Of a DNA stretch of 31,511 nt, positions 18,597-26,225 are shown one piece after another (position 1 is the first letter of the stretch; each line of letters opens with the position of its first letter). A program made the position numbers and the translations under genes. The notes under the pieces were generated by a model. The model saw only the letters and a program-made list of their open reading frames with translations. It was not told the origin of the DNA and ran no database searches. This DNA comes from Pseudomonadota bacterium. Its GTDB lineage: Bacteria > Pseudomonadota > Alphaproteobacteria > Sphingomonadales > Sphingomonadaceae. The stretch lies in the NCBI GenBank assembly GCA_023433305.1, contig JAEZCZ010000069.1, forward strand, positions 1 to 31,511, written 5' to 3'.

Positions 18597-21500
18597 CTAG
18601 AAGTCGACCGTCGCACCGATCTTGAAGTAGCGGCCTAGGATGCCGTCATAGTACGTCACAACGCCACCGCCGGCGGGAGTCGGGAACGGGGCCTTCGTGT
18701 CGAACAGGTTGTCGATGTTGAATTGCAGCCTGGCCCGATCGTTCACCGTGTAGCTGAGCGCCGCATTTACGAACATCACCTCGTCCCGCGTGAAGTATTC
18801 GTAAACATCAGGCGATGCGTCAGGATCGACAACGGCCTCGCCAATGTATTGGGCCTGGACGAAGGCGCCGAATGGACCGTTGCTATATGATACGCTGCCA
18901 GTGGCCTTGTGCTTCGAATAGCCGATACCGCCACGCAAGGTCGTCAGGTCACCAGTGCCGACGCGTTGCTCGAGTTTGTCATTATACTGGTAGCTGCCGT
19001 TTAGTGTGATGCGGCTTTCTGCGCCCAGAAATGGCGTGTCCAGACGCCAATTGAGCGAGGCGATGAGACCCTGATAGTCATAGGAAGCGGCATTCAGGTA
19101 GCCCGTACGAATGAAGCTTACTTGCCCATCCGCATCGCGGTCGATCTGGTCGCAAGCCGCGCTCGGGAAATCCACAGCGTCATAGCACGCCTGCATTGTC
19201 TGATCGGCGTTGGCGCTGATGATGGCATTCTCCAGGCTGATGTCGACCCAGTCCACGGTAAGAGAGAGATTGGGAATGAACCGTGGTGTCACGAACAGGC
19301 CAATCGTCCAACTGTCGGCCTTCTCGTTCTGTAGGCTGGGATTGCCCGATAGAGAGCCTTCTGACGTGAAGTCGACGATGTTGGAGACGAAGTTCGCCGG
19401 CAACCCCGCGGCAGCGCAGTTCGCCGCCCGGGTCGCAGGGTTCGGTCCCTGATCGATAAACCGCGAGTCACACGGATCGTCCGCCGTCGTGAAGATTGGG
19501 CTGGTCGGATTGAACAGCTCGGTGATGGCGGGTGATCGAATCGAACGGGTGAAATTGCCCCGGATGCCGAAGTCTTCGATCGGCTTCCATCGCCCGCCTG
19601 CGGTCCAGGTGAGGTCGCCGCCGGCAAGCGAGTGGTCGACGTACCGAGCCGCGCCGTTGATCTCCAAAGTATTGATCAGCGGAACACCCATGTCCGGCGA
19701 GACCAGCGGCACAAGCAATTCTCCGAACACTTCGTCCGTATTGAACCCACCTGCGACGGGATCGATCGGAATTGACCGGCCGTACTGGCCGCGCGGCGCC
19801 GTTGGATCCGTCGGATCGGGTATCCCATAGAAGAACTCGCCAGGATCGAACTCAGCTTGTTCATCGCGGTGTTCGTAGCCCAACGCAAAACCCACTTCGC
19901 CGCCCCAAATATCGAACAGGCTGCCTGTGACGTCGGCAGTGACGACCCACTGGCGGTTATCCGCGATCGGGTGGGCGACCGTGGTAATGTAATCAGCCAC
20001 CGCACGGCTGTTCTGATGTCCAAACGGATTGAACGGAGTGCAGGCGGAACTCACGGTCGCGATTGGCGAACTCTCGCCCGTACATCCCGCCAAGGCGTTC
20101 TCGAAGTTCTGCTGCACCAGCTCGCGGCTCGAACCTGTGGTCTTGGAGCGGCCATAGTTGCCAACCAGGCTCCACCCGAAGCTGCGGTCGCCGAGTTCGA
20201 AGTCGCCCTCGAAACCCCCAACGATGCGATACAGTTCGACTTCAGTGCTGCCTTTGCCCGAGATAAGATCCGTATTGGCGCGGCCGAGATAGAAGAAATC
20301 CTGACCCGCAGGAAGCTGAGAAGCGATGGTTGCCCGAGCTTCATCGCTGAGGAACGGGTTCGACAGCGGAATGATCAGATTTCCGTCCGGATCGCCGGCG
20401 TCACCGAACAGCCATGTGTTGTAGACGGGCTGCGAGCGCAACTCGGTGCCCTTAGAGTTGGCGTAGGAGAATTCGGCGAACGCTTCGATGGCGGGAGTTA
20501 GCTCGTAACTCGCGCGAGCGTATCCCAGCAAACGCTCCGTCGGGGATTGCAGGTTGCTGAGCGGAACCAGGCTGAAGCCATTGCCGCCTGAAGCATTCGT
20601 GATGCTTCCGGTAGGAGTTCCGAAATCCAGCGGAACGAGATCACCTTGCGCGTTGAAAACGAGAGTATTTCCCGAAGCATCCAGGATGCCAAAATTCACA
20701 CCCGGTAGCCCGAGAGCAGCCAGGTCACCCGGTATGACATCTACAATGGTAGGAGCCCCGAATTCGCTTAGGATCGGAATGCGACGATCCTCAATCAACT
20801 GGTTCGCAAAGGGAAAGTCGGGATCGGCCGGGCTAGCATAGAACAGACCGCGAGCAGTCTGTTCCCGGTCAGAGTAGAGAAGTCCTTCGGAGTTGTTGTA
20901 TTCCACCGAAGCCACGATCTGGCCACGACCGCCCGCGAAGGAAGTCCCGCCGAGAGCGGCGAGGCGATATTCGTGCGCGTCGCCTTCATTTGAGATACCG
21001 TTCTGCGCGTGCAGTTGCAGCCCCTCAAACCGGTTCTTGAGGATGATGTTGACCGTGCCGGCAATGGCGTCAGCACCATAGATGGGTGCACCGCCGACAG
21101 CGACCGTCTCAACTCGATCCACCATGAGCGTAGGAATGGTATTGAGGTCGACTTGGGAACCGGCCGCAACGGGGCCGAAGATCGAGGTGGTGTTCGAGCT
21201 AACGTAGCGTCGGCTGTTGACGAGGGTTAGCGTGCGCTGCGAACCGAGGCCAAAGAAGTTGATGAAGGTCTGGCCCGCACCGAAGCTGCCCGCCTGGCCT
21301 CCGACTGGGTTGCTCGATGGGGGAGCAAAGGCCGGCAGCGTTTCAAGCGCATCGCCGACGTTGGTGAACGCACGCTGTTCGATTTCGTCGGAGCTCAGAA
21401 CCAGCGTCGGTTCACGAGTGTCGACGTTACGAAGCTGGATACGCGAGCCGGTCACCACGATCACGCTTCCCTCCTCGGATGAGGGGGCATCTTGTGTCGC

Positions 21501-21602
21501 TGCCTCTTCAACAGCGTCTTGCGCAAACGCCGGGGAACTGGCCAACGCCAAGACGATAAGCGACGACGTGGCCGAAAGCTTCGCGGGGGTTGAAATCTTC
21601 AT
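18597..21602 (-). CDS. TonB-dependent outer membrane receptor 2
   Basis: A 1001-aa receptor of the same family as its downstream neighbour, with signal peptide ending SSPAFAQ (about residue 28), plug start GSVIVVTGSRIQLRNV and a large beta barrel ending FKIGATVDF. It is a paralogue rather than a recent duplicate, as the two differ over most of their length. Plug motifs deviate from the common form: LTLVNSRRYV in place of LVLVNGRRYV, and GGAPIYGADAIAGTVNI in place of GGASAVYGSDALAG, which may affect the loop that meets the barrel. ATG 21602 is preceded by GAGGAC. It has its own terminator. Its upstream region is shared divergently with the dehydrogenase gene and carries the 12-mer also found before receptor 1. 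Ligand unknown. Confidence 0.95.
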   Translation of the reverse strand: MKISTPAKLSATSSLIVLALASSPAFAQDAVEEAATQDAPSSEEGSVIVVTGSRIQLRNVDTREPTLVLSSDEIEQRAFTNVGDALETLPAFAPPSSNPVGGQAGSFGAGQTFINFFGLGSQRTLTLVNSRRYVSSNTTSIFGPVAAGSQVDLNTIPTLMVDRVETVAVGGAPIYGADAIAGTVNIILKNRFEGLQLHAQNGISNEGDAHEYRLAALGGTSFAGGRGQIVASVEYNNSEGLLYSDREQTARGLFYASPADPDFPFANQLIEDRRIPILSEFGAPTIVDVIPGDLAALGLPGVNFGILDASGNTLVFNAQGDLVPLDFGTPTGSITNASGGNGFSLVPLSNLQSPTERLLGYARASYELTPAIEAFAEFSYANSKGTELRSQPVYNTWLFGDAGDPDGNLIIPLSNPFLSDEARATIASQLPAGQDFFYLGRANTDLISGKGSTEVELYRIVGGFEGDFELGDRSFGWSLVGNYGRSKTTGSSRELVQQNFENALAGCTGESSPIATVSSACTPFNPFGHQNSRAVADYITTVAHPIADNRQWVVTADVTGSLFDIWGGEVGFALGYEHRDEQAEFDPGEFFYGIPDPTDPTAPRGQYGRSIPIDPVAGGFNTDEVFGELLVPLVSPDMGVPLINTLEINGAARYVDHSLAGGDLTWTAGGRWKPIEDFGIRGNFTRSIRSPAITELFNPTSPIFTTADDPCDSRFIDQGPNPATRAANCAAAGLPANFVSNIVDFTSEGSLSGNPSLQNEKADSWTIGLFVTPRFIPNLSLTVDWVDISLENAIISANADQTMQACYDAVDFPSAACDQIDRDADGQVSFIRTGYLNAASYDYQGLIASLNWRLDTPFLGAESRITLNGSYQYNDKLEQRVGTGDLTTLRGGIGYSKHKATGSVSYSNGPFGAFVQAQYIGEAVVDPDASPDVYEYFTRDEVMFVNAALSYTVNDRARLQFNIDNLFDTKAPFPTPAGGGVVTYYDGILGRYFKIGATVDF

Positions 21603-21747
21603 TCTTCTGGGTCCTCAAGTTGCGACCATGGACCTGGCCTCAAAACAGCACTCGCCTGCAGCGCAGCGCACCATGTACGCTTTGCGCGTGAGCAATTGGT
21701 CGGCGAGCTTCAATTGCCTTTTGTTTCGTTTGTTACGATTCCCTCCG

Positions 21748-21759
21748 GCACTGTGGCGC
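21748..21759 (-). promoter_or_regulatory. Shared receptor leader element, copy 2
   Basis: GCGCCACAGTGC on the minus strand, identical to 18293-18282 and at the same 146-base distance from its start codon. Here it also forms one arm of a small hairpin (GTGTGGCTAAAGCGCCACAG on the minus strand), which copy 1 does not. The function is not known to me. Confidence 0.55.
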
Positions 21760-21824
21760 TTTAGCCACACCTGCGAGGCGCAGATGACTGCGTTATCCCG
21801 AAGGCGTTCCGCGGCGATCAGAAG

Positions 21825-21852
21825 TTGACGCTTCTCGTCGCTGGCCTATTCG
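21825..21852 (+). promoter_or_regulatory. Sigma-70-like promoter of the short-chain dehydrogenase
   Basis: TTGACG (21825-21830) and TATTCG (21847-21852) are spaced by 16 bases; the -35 box matches five of six consensus bases and the -10 box three. Transcription would start near 21859, some 20 bases before the GTG start codon. Found by eye. Confidence 0.4.
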
Positions 21853-21879
21853 GGGCCGGACACTGACGGGAGCTCCCTT

Positions 21880-22662
21880 GTGAAGATCACTTCTGCCATC
21901 TCTGCCGTTGTGACCGGCGGTGCCTCCGGCCTGGGCGAGGCGAGTGCCCGGGCGCTTGCCGGGAAAGGCGCGCGAGTTGCCGTGTTCGACCTTAACGAGG
22001 AGCGAGCCCAAAAGGTCGCCGACGAGATCGGCGGGATCGCCTGCAAAGTCGACGTGTCGGACGAGGCGTCGGTCGATGCCGGCTTCGCCAGGGCGCGCGA
22101 TGCGCACGGGCAGGAGCGGGTGCTGGTCTGTTGTGCGGGCATCGGCACGATCGGCAAGACGATCCGGCGCGACAAGGAGACAGGGGAGATCGGGCACCTG
22201 CCGGTCGAGCTGTTCCTGCGGACCCTCAAGGTGAACCTGATGGGCACGTTTCAATGTGTCGACAAGGCGGCGGCCGGGATAATGACGCTCGAGGGGCTCG
22301 AGGACGGGGAACGCGGCGCGATGGTCTGCACCGCTTCGGTCGCCGCCGTCGATGGGCAGATCGGGCAGGTCGCCTATTCGGCCTCGAAAGCCGGCGTGGC
22401 GGGGATGACGCTGCCCATCGCGCGCGACTTCATGTCGGAAGGCATCCGCATCAACACGATCCTGCCGGGCATCTTCAACACGCCGCTGCTGGCCGGACTG
22501 CCCGAGAAGGCGCAGCAGTCGCTCGCCGCCGCAGTGCCGTTCCCGAGGCGGCTCGGCCACCCGGAGGAGTATGCGGATCTCGTGATGCTGATGCTCGAAA
22601 ACGGATACTTCAACGGCGAGACCGTCCGGCTCGATGGCGCCATCCGCATGCCCCCGCGCTGA
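21880..22662 (+). CDS. Short-chain dehydrogenase, HSD10-like 3-hydroxyacyl-CoA dehydrogenase
   Basis: A 260-aa classical SDR. The cofactor loop TGGASGLG is at residues 12-19, FDLN after strand 2 suggests NAD preference, CAGIG takes the place of NNAG, and the active site is Ser in TASVAAVDGQ with Tyr166 and Lys170 (YSASK). The sequence GERGAMVCTASVAAVDGQIG and the tail LLAGLPEKAQQSLAAAVPFP followed by GETVRLDGAIRM closely resemble type-2 3-hydroxyacyl-CoA dehydrogenase (HSD17B10), which oxidises (S)-3-hydroxyacyl-CoA or 2-methyl-3-hydroxybutyryl-CoA in fatty acid and isoleucine breakdown. The start is GTG 21880 with GGGAG seven bases upstream. It is followed after 13 bases by methylthioadenosine phosphorylase, probably in one transcript. 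The substrate is inferred from resemblance only. Confidence 0.88.
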   Translation: MKITSAISAVVTGGASGLGEASARALAGKGARVAVFDLNEERAQKVADEIGGIACKVDVSDEASVDAGFARARDAHGQERVLVCCAGIGTIGKTIRRDKETGEIGHLPVELFLRTLKVNLMGTFQCVDKAAAGIMTLEGLEDGERGAMVCTASVAAVDGQIGQVAYSASKAGVAGMTLPIARDFMSEGIRINTILPGIFNTPLLAGLPEKAQQSLAAAVPFPRRLGHPEEYADLVMLMLENGYFNGETVRLDGAIRMPPR

Positions 22663-22675
22663 CGACGGCAGGAAC

Positions 22676-23554
22676 ATGGCAGGATGGCATATCGGGGTCT
22701 TGGGTGGTTCCGGGCTCTACGAGCTTGGCGGCCTCGACGACGTCCAGCAAATCACCGTAGCCAGCGCTTTCGGTGAACCCTCGGGGCCCGTGACCATGGG
22801 CCTGCTCGAAGGGGTGCGCTTCACCTTCCTGGCACGTCATGGCTCAGGCCATCGCCTGCCGCCGGGCGCGGTGAATTATCGTGCGAACATCGACGTGCTC
22901 AAGCGCTGCGGGGTCACGGACGTGCTGGCGCTTTGCGCGGTAGGTTCGTTGCGAGAGGACATGGCGCCGGGCGACTTCGTGGTGTCCGACCAATTTATCG
23001 ACCGTACCGAAGGGCGTGCTCGCAGCTTCTTTGGCGAGGGTGTGACCGCACACGTTTCCATGGCCGATCCGGTCTGCCCGCGATTGGCCGGGCTTGCCGC
23101 CATAGCGGCCGAGGCCGCCGGTGCGCGTGTCCATCGGGGAGGTTGCTATGTCGCGATCGAAGGGCCGCAATTCTCGACGCGCGCTGAGAGCGAACTCTAT
23201 CGGCAATGGGGCGGCTCGGTAATCGGCATGACCGCGATGCCGGAGGCACGTTTGGCTCGCGAGGCCGAGTTGCCCTACGCGGTCTTGGGCATGGTCACTG
23301 ATTACGATTGCTGGCGGTCGGGGGAAGCGGTCGATGCGGCCAGCATCCTCACAGTCGTGCGCGAGAATGCGGGCAGGGCGCGCACGACGCTCGCCGAGCT
23401 GGCGCGGAGCTTGCCCCCCGATCGTGTGCCAAGCGCCGTCGAAAGTGCTCTCGACGATGCCATCCTGACGCCGCCAGCCCAATGGGACGGCCAGCTCGCG
23501 CGCAGGCTGGATGCGGTGGCCGCGGGATATTTGCGGCGCCGTTCGGGGGGATAA
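22676..23554 (+). CDS. mtnP: S-methyl-5'-thioadenosine phosphorylase
   Basis: A 292-aa type I nucleoside phosphorylase that splits methylthioadenosine with phosphate into adenine and methylthioribose-1-phosphate, the first step of methionine salvage. Seen: the phosphate loop GVLGGSGLYEL near the N-terminus, LARHGSGHRLPPGAVNYRAN, the EGPQFSTRAESELYRQWG block and GMTAMPEARLAREAELPYA. The VTDYDCW motif with two aspartates supports adenine selectivity; inosine/guanosine phosphorylases and methylthioinosine enzymes have Asn there. ATG 22676 follows AGGAA closely, 13 bases after the dehydrogenase stop; a longer frame from 22634 would overlap the dehydrogenase. No other mtn gene is nearby, so the salvage pathway may be completed elsewhere. 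Confidence 0.92.
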   Translation: MAGWHIGVLGGSGLYELGGLDDVQQITVASAFGEPSGPVTMGLLEGVRFTFLARHGSGHRLPPGAVNYRANIDVLKRCGVTDVLALCAVGSLREDMAPGDFVVSDQFIDRTEGRARSFFGEGVTAHVSMADPVCPRLAGLAAIAAEAAGARVHRGGCYVAIEGPQFSTRAESELYRQWGGSVIGMTAMPEARLAREAELPYAVLGMVTDYDCWRSGEAVDAASILTVVRENAGRARTTLAELARSLPPDRVPSAVESALDDAILTPPAQWDGQLARRLDAVAAGYLRRRSGG

Positions 23555-23557
23555 GAC

Positions 23558-23576
23558 CGGCGGCGTCTCGCCGCCG
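23558..23576 (+). terminator. Hairpin after mtnP
   Basis: Arms cggcggcg (23558-23565) and cgccgccg (23569-23576) form an 8-bp GC stem with a TCT loop, four bases after the mtnP stop. Only CTTG follows, so any termination would be partial. It lies about 40 bases before the MarR start and could reduce read-through into it. Confidence 0.4.
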
Positions 23577-23615
23577 CTTGCATTGCGCGGCGCGCTGGAA
23601 CACATTCACCCGGAG

Positions 23616-24095
23616 ATGACCGAGACGACTCCTCTAAGCGAATTCGTGCCTTACCAGCTTTCGATCACGTCGAATGCTGTGAGCGGGCGCATTGCGCTCG
23701 AGTACCGGCAGCGGTTCGGCTTGAGCGTTCCCGAGTGGCGAGTCATGGCGGTGCTCGGCGATTCCGGCCCGCTCACGCAGCGTGACCTCACCCGGCTCAC
23801 GCTGATGGACAAGGTGGCCGTCAACCGGGCGTGCCGCGTGCTCGAAGAGCGGGGGCTCGCCTACCGGCGCCCGAATGCTCAGGATGGCCGATCCCATCAT
23901 CTCGATCTGACCGAATCTGGAATGCGCATGCGAGATGAGATCATGCCGCTTGCGCTCGAGATGGAACGCCGATTGTTCTCGAACTTCACGTCCGACGAAG
24001 TGGAGCAATTCCGCAGCCTGCTCGAACGCATTCGCGGCGAGGTCAAGGATCTCGACGCGGACGACATCGATAGCGGCAACTTCGGAGTCCAGTAA
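23616..24095 (+). CDS. MarR-family transcriptional regulator
   Basis: A 159-aa winged-helix repressor or activator, cytosolic and dimeric by family. The DNA-binding core is LTQRDLTRLTLMDKVAVNRACRVLEERGL followed by the wing YRRPNAQDGRSHHLDLTESG, with dimerisation helices at both ends (QLSITSNAVSGRIALEYRQR and FTSDEVEQFRSLLERIRGEV). MarR proteins usually sense small phenolic or aromatic compounds and control adjacent genes; the likely candidates here are the dehydrogenase/mtnP pair, but no operator was recognised. I choose ATG 23616; a longer frame from 23511 would overlap mtnP, and the ribosome binding site is weak. Ligand unknown. Confidence 0.9.
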   Translation: MTETTPLSEFVPYQLSITSNAVSGRIALEYRQRFGLSVPEWRVMAVLGDSGPLTQRDLTRLTLMDKVAVNRACRVLEERGLAYRRPNAQDGRSHHLDLTESGMRMRDEIMPLALEMERRLFSNFTSDEVEQFRSLLERIRGEVKDLDADDIDSGNFGVQ

Positions 24096-24102
24096 GCCAA
24101 CG

Positions 24103-24130
24103 CGGCTTCGCAGGTTGTCCTGCGAAGCCG
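24103..24130. terminator. Bidirectional hairpin between marR and tadC
   Basis: A 12-bp perfect stem, arms cggcttcgcagg (24103-24114) and cctgcgaagccg (24119-24130), with loop TTGT, lies in the 61-bp gap between two converging genes. Neither side has a T-run, but the position and stability suggest it ends transcription or protects the 3' ends of both transcripts. Confidence 0.6.
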
Positions 24131-24156
24131 TGCTGCAATCCATGACTGGATGAGGA

Positions 24157-25173
24157 TTAACCGCTGCCCGGGGGGCCGTCGCCCGAGAACGCGTCCGCGA
24201 TGGAACAGGCCGCCGGGCCGAGAATGACGATGAACAGCACCGGCAGGATGAACAGGATCAGCGGCACGGTCATGATCGCGGGAAGGCGGGCCGCCTTTTC
24301 CTCGGCGCGCATCATGCGCTCGTTGCGGAATTCGGCAGAGAGCACGCGCAGCGCGGAGGCGAGCGGCGTGCCGTAACGCTCGGTCTGGATCATGGTCGTG
24401 ACCACGCCTTTCACCGCGTCGAGATCGACCCGATAGGCGAAGTTCTCAAAGGCCTGGCGACGTTCGGTGAGAAACGAGAGCTCGATCGCGGTCAGCGCGA
24501 ATTCGTCGCCCAGCTCGGGATAAGCCCGACCGAGTTCTTTGGCGACGCGATTGAAGGCCGCATCGACCGTGAGGCCGGCCTCCGCGCAGATCACCAGAAG
24601 ATCGAGCGCGTCAGGCAGACCTTTGCGGATGGCGTCGGTGCGCTTCTTCGACTTGTTCTTGAGGAAGACCTCCGGCGCCTTGTAACCGGCGATGACAAGT
24701 CCGGCGAAGGCCATGAAGCGCTTGAGGCTGCCCCAGTCCGGAAACATCTCGAGCCAATAGAGCGAAATCACGCCGAGAAAGCCGAGCACGGCCGGCAACA
24801 CCATCCGCGCGAAGATCACGACGACCGCGAGTTCCTTGTTGCGATAGCCGGCCTGGGCCAGCTTCTGCTGGATATCCTTGACCTGGCTTTCCTGGAGGAC
24901 CTTCATGCCCTCCAGGCGCTCTTTCATCTTTTCGGTGGTTTCGGTGCGCCGAACCAGGCTTTGCCGCTTCCGACCACTCGACTTGACGATACCCGACTTC
25001 AATTCGTCACGACGGGCGTTGAGCGACTTGACGCGCTTGGCCATCGGGTCGCGGACGGTGACCGCGGCGTAGATGGCATAGAGCATTGCCGCGGCCGCGA
25101 TGCCGGCCAGTACCGAGCCGGCAAAGATGACATCGACACCGAGGAGCGTGGGGCCAGAGGGCGGGGTGATCAT
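24157..25173 (-). CDS. tadC: Tad/Flp pilus inner-membrane platform protein TadC
   Basis: A 338-aa type II secretion F-domain protein, the second of the paired platform proteins that sit in the inner membrane under the Tad pilus. Membrane segments are visible near residues 15-37, 115-165 and 297-322. The F domain carries RKGLPDALDLLVICAEAGLTVDAAF and ELSFLTERRQAFENFAYR, both characteristic of TadC. Between the first membrane segment and the domain is a highly charged cytoplasmic stretch (about 42-105). ATG 25173 follows CCAGGAT. It is 19 bases after tadB and is the last pilus gene seen here; a convergent hairpin follows. tadD and later accessory genes are not present downstream. Confidence 0.93.
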   Translation of the reverse strand: MITPPSGPTLLGVDVIFAGSVLAGIAAAAMLYAIYAAVTVRDPMAKRVKSLNARRDELKSGIVKSSGRKRQSLVRRTETTEKMKERLEGMKVLQESQVKDIQQKLAQAGYRNKELAVVVIFARMVLPAVLGFLGVISLYWLEMFPDWGSLKRFMAFAGLVIAGYKAPEVFLKNKSKKRTDAIRKGLPDALDLLVICAEAGLTVDAAFNRVAKELGRAYPELGDEFALTAIELSFLTERRQAFENFAYRVDLDAVKGVVTTMIQTERYGTPLASALRVLSAEFRNERMMRAEEKAARLPAIMTVPLILFILPVLFIVILGPAACSIADAFSGDGPPGSG

Positions 25174-25192
25174 ATCCTGGTTCCGTTCCCGC

Positions 25193-26164
25193 TCAGATTT
25201 CGAAGCTGACCATCTTGGCCATGATGAACGCGCCGATGCTCATCCACACCAAGCCGCCGAGACCCGTCACGATGAGCCGCTCGTCGACGAAGAACCCACC
25301 GATGTAGCTCGGGTTGATCCACCAGATGAGGGAGAAGACGATAAAGGGAAGCGAGCCGACGATGTAGGCCGAGGCCTTGGATTCCGAGCTCATCGCCTTG
25401 ATCTTCAGCTTCATCTGCGCGCGCTTGCGCAGCACGTCGGCCAAGTTGGACAGCGTCTCTGCCAGGTTGCCGCCCGTCTCGCGCTGGATTGCCAGGGTGA
25501 TGACGAAGAACTGGAACTCCGGCGTTCCTAGCTTGTCGGCCGTCACCTGGAGGGATTCCTCCATGCTACGCCCGATCTTCATTCGTTCGACGACGGCCTT
25601 GAACTCCTCACCGACGGGTCCGGCAATTTCGCTTGCGACAACGCTCAGCGTCTCGGCCACGGGCAGGCCCGAACGAAGACCGCGGACGAGAAGCTCGATG
25701 GCATCGGGGAACTTCGCATTGAACTTGCCCAGCCGGCGCTTGATCATTGAGTTGACGACGAAGTGCGGCAACCCGGCGCCGGCAACCAGGCCCACGCCGA
25801 GCGAAAGCATCGCCGCGCCGCTCCGTAGGTAGAGAAGAGCGGTGACTGCGAGAGCAAGCCCTGCCGAAGCATAGAGGTACTGACTGATCGTCCAGGACTT
25901 GCCGGTCTGCGCGAGACGGATCGCAAGGGCCTCGGCGCGCGACTGCGACCCGGCGAGCTTGTGTAGCTTCGGCTTGCGCGCGGCGATCGCCTTCTTGAGC
26001 TGCGATTCGACCTTGTCGACCGTGCTTTCCGAATGGCGATAACGCACCGATTGTAGCCGGCGCTGACCTTCTTTCGCGGGCGACTTGCCGCTCAGCGCCA
26101 GGTAGCCGAGCACCATCAGCAGCATAAGGCCGCCGGCCACTAATATCAGCTGCATGATGCCCAT
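25193..26164 (-). CDS. tadB: Tad/Flp pilus inner-membrane platform protein TadB
   Basis: A 323-aa partner of TadC with one N-terminal membrane helix (LILVAGGLMLLMVLGYLAL), a charged cytoplasmic linker, two helices around 94-140, the F domain with KFPDAIELLVRGLRSGLPVAETLSVV and the VITLAIQRETGGNLAETLSNL block, and C-terminal membrane segments. TadB and TadC are thought to link the assembly ATPase to pilus extrusion and retraction. The first ATG (26164) and a second at 26155 are both possible starts; neither has a strong ribosome binding site. Directly upstream is cpaE, with only 61 bases between, where cpaF/tadA would normally lie. Confidence 0.93.
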   Translation of the reverse strand: MGIMQLILVAGGLMLLMVLGYLALSGKSPAKEGQRRLQSVRYRHSESTVDKVESQLKKAIAARKPKLHKLAGSQSRAEALAIRLAQTGKSWTISQYLYASAGLALAVTALLYLRSGAAMLSLGVGLVAGAGLPHFVVNSMIKRRLGKFNAKFPDAIELLVRGLRSGLPVAETLSVVASEIAGPVGEEFKAVVERMKIGRSMEESLQVTADKLGTPEFQFFVITLAIQRETGGNLAETLSNLADVLRKRAQMKLKIKAMSSESKASAYIVGSLPFIVFSLIWWINPSYIGGFFVDERLIVTGLGGLVWMSIGAFIMAKMVSFEI

Positions 26165-26198
26165 CTTGCGATACCGCCCGTGCTAATCGTCATTTCAA

Positions 26199-26213
26199 AG
26201 GCGCTTTGCGCCT
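26199..26213 (-). terminator. Short hairpin between cpaE and tadB
   Basis: On the minus strand AGGCGC-AAA-GCGCCT is followed by TTTG, a small terminator-like structure with a six-pair stem. It sits in the 61-bp gap where the assembly ATPase gene is usually found and could lower expression of tadB and tadC relative to the upstream genes. The evidence is weak because the stem is short. Confidence 0.3.
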
Positions 26214-26225
26214 CATGCAGTCACC

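Noticed and set aside
18365..18616. Small overlapping open frames of 66-83 codons in the inter-receptor gap
   Set aside because: They overlap the receptor 2 terminator and its stop codon, lack ribosome binding sites and exist on both strands at once.
15164..21602. Recent tandem duplication of the two receptors
   Set aside because: The proteins share the family layout but differ through most of the barrel and in plug motifs, so they are distinct paralogues and not a fresh copy.
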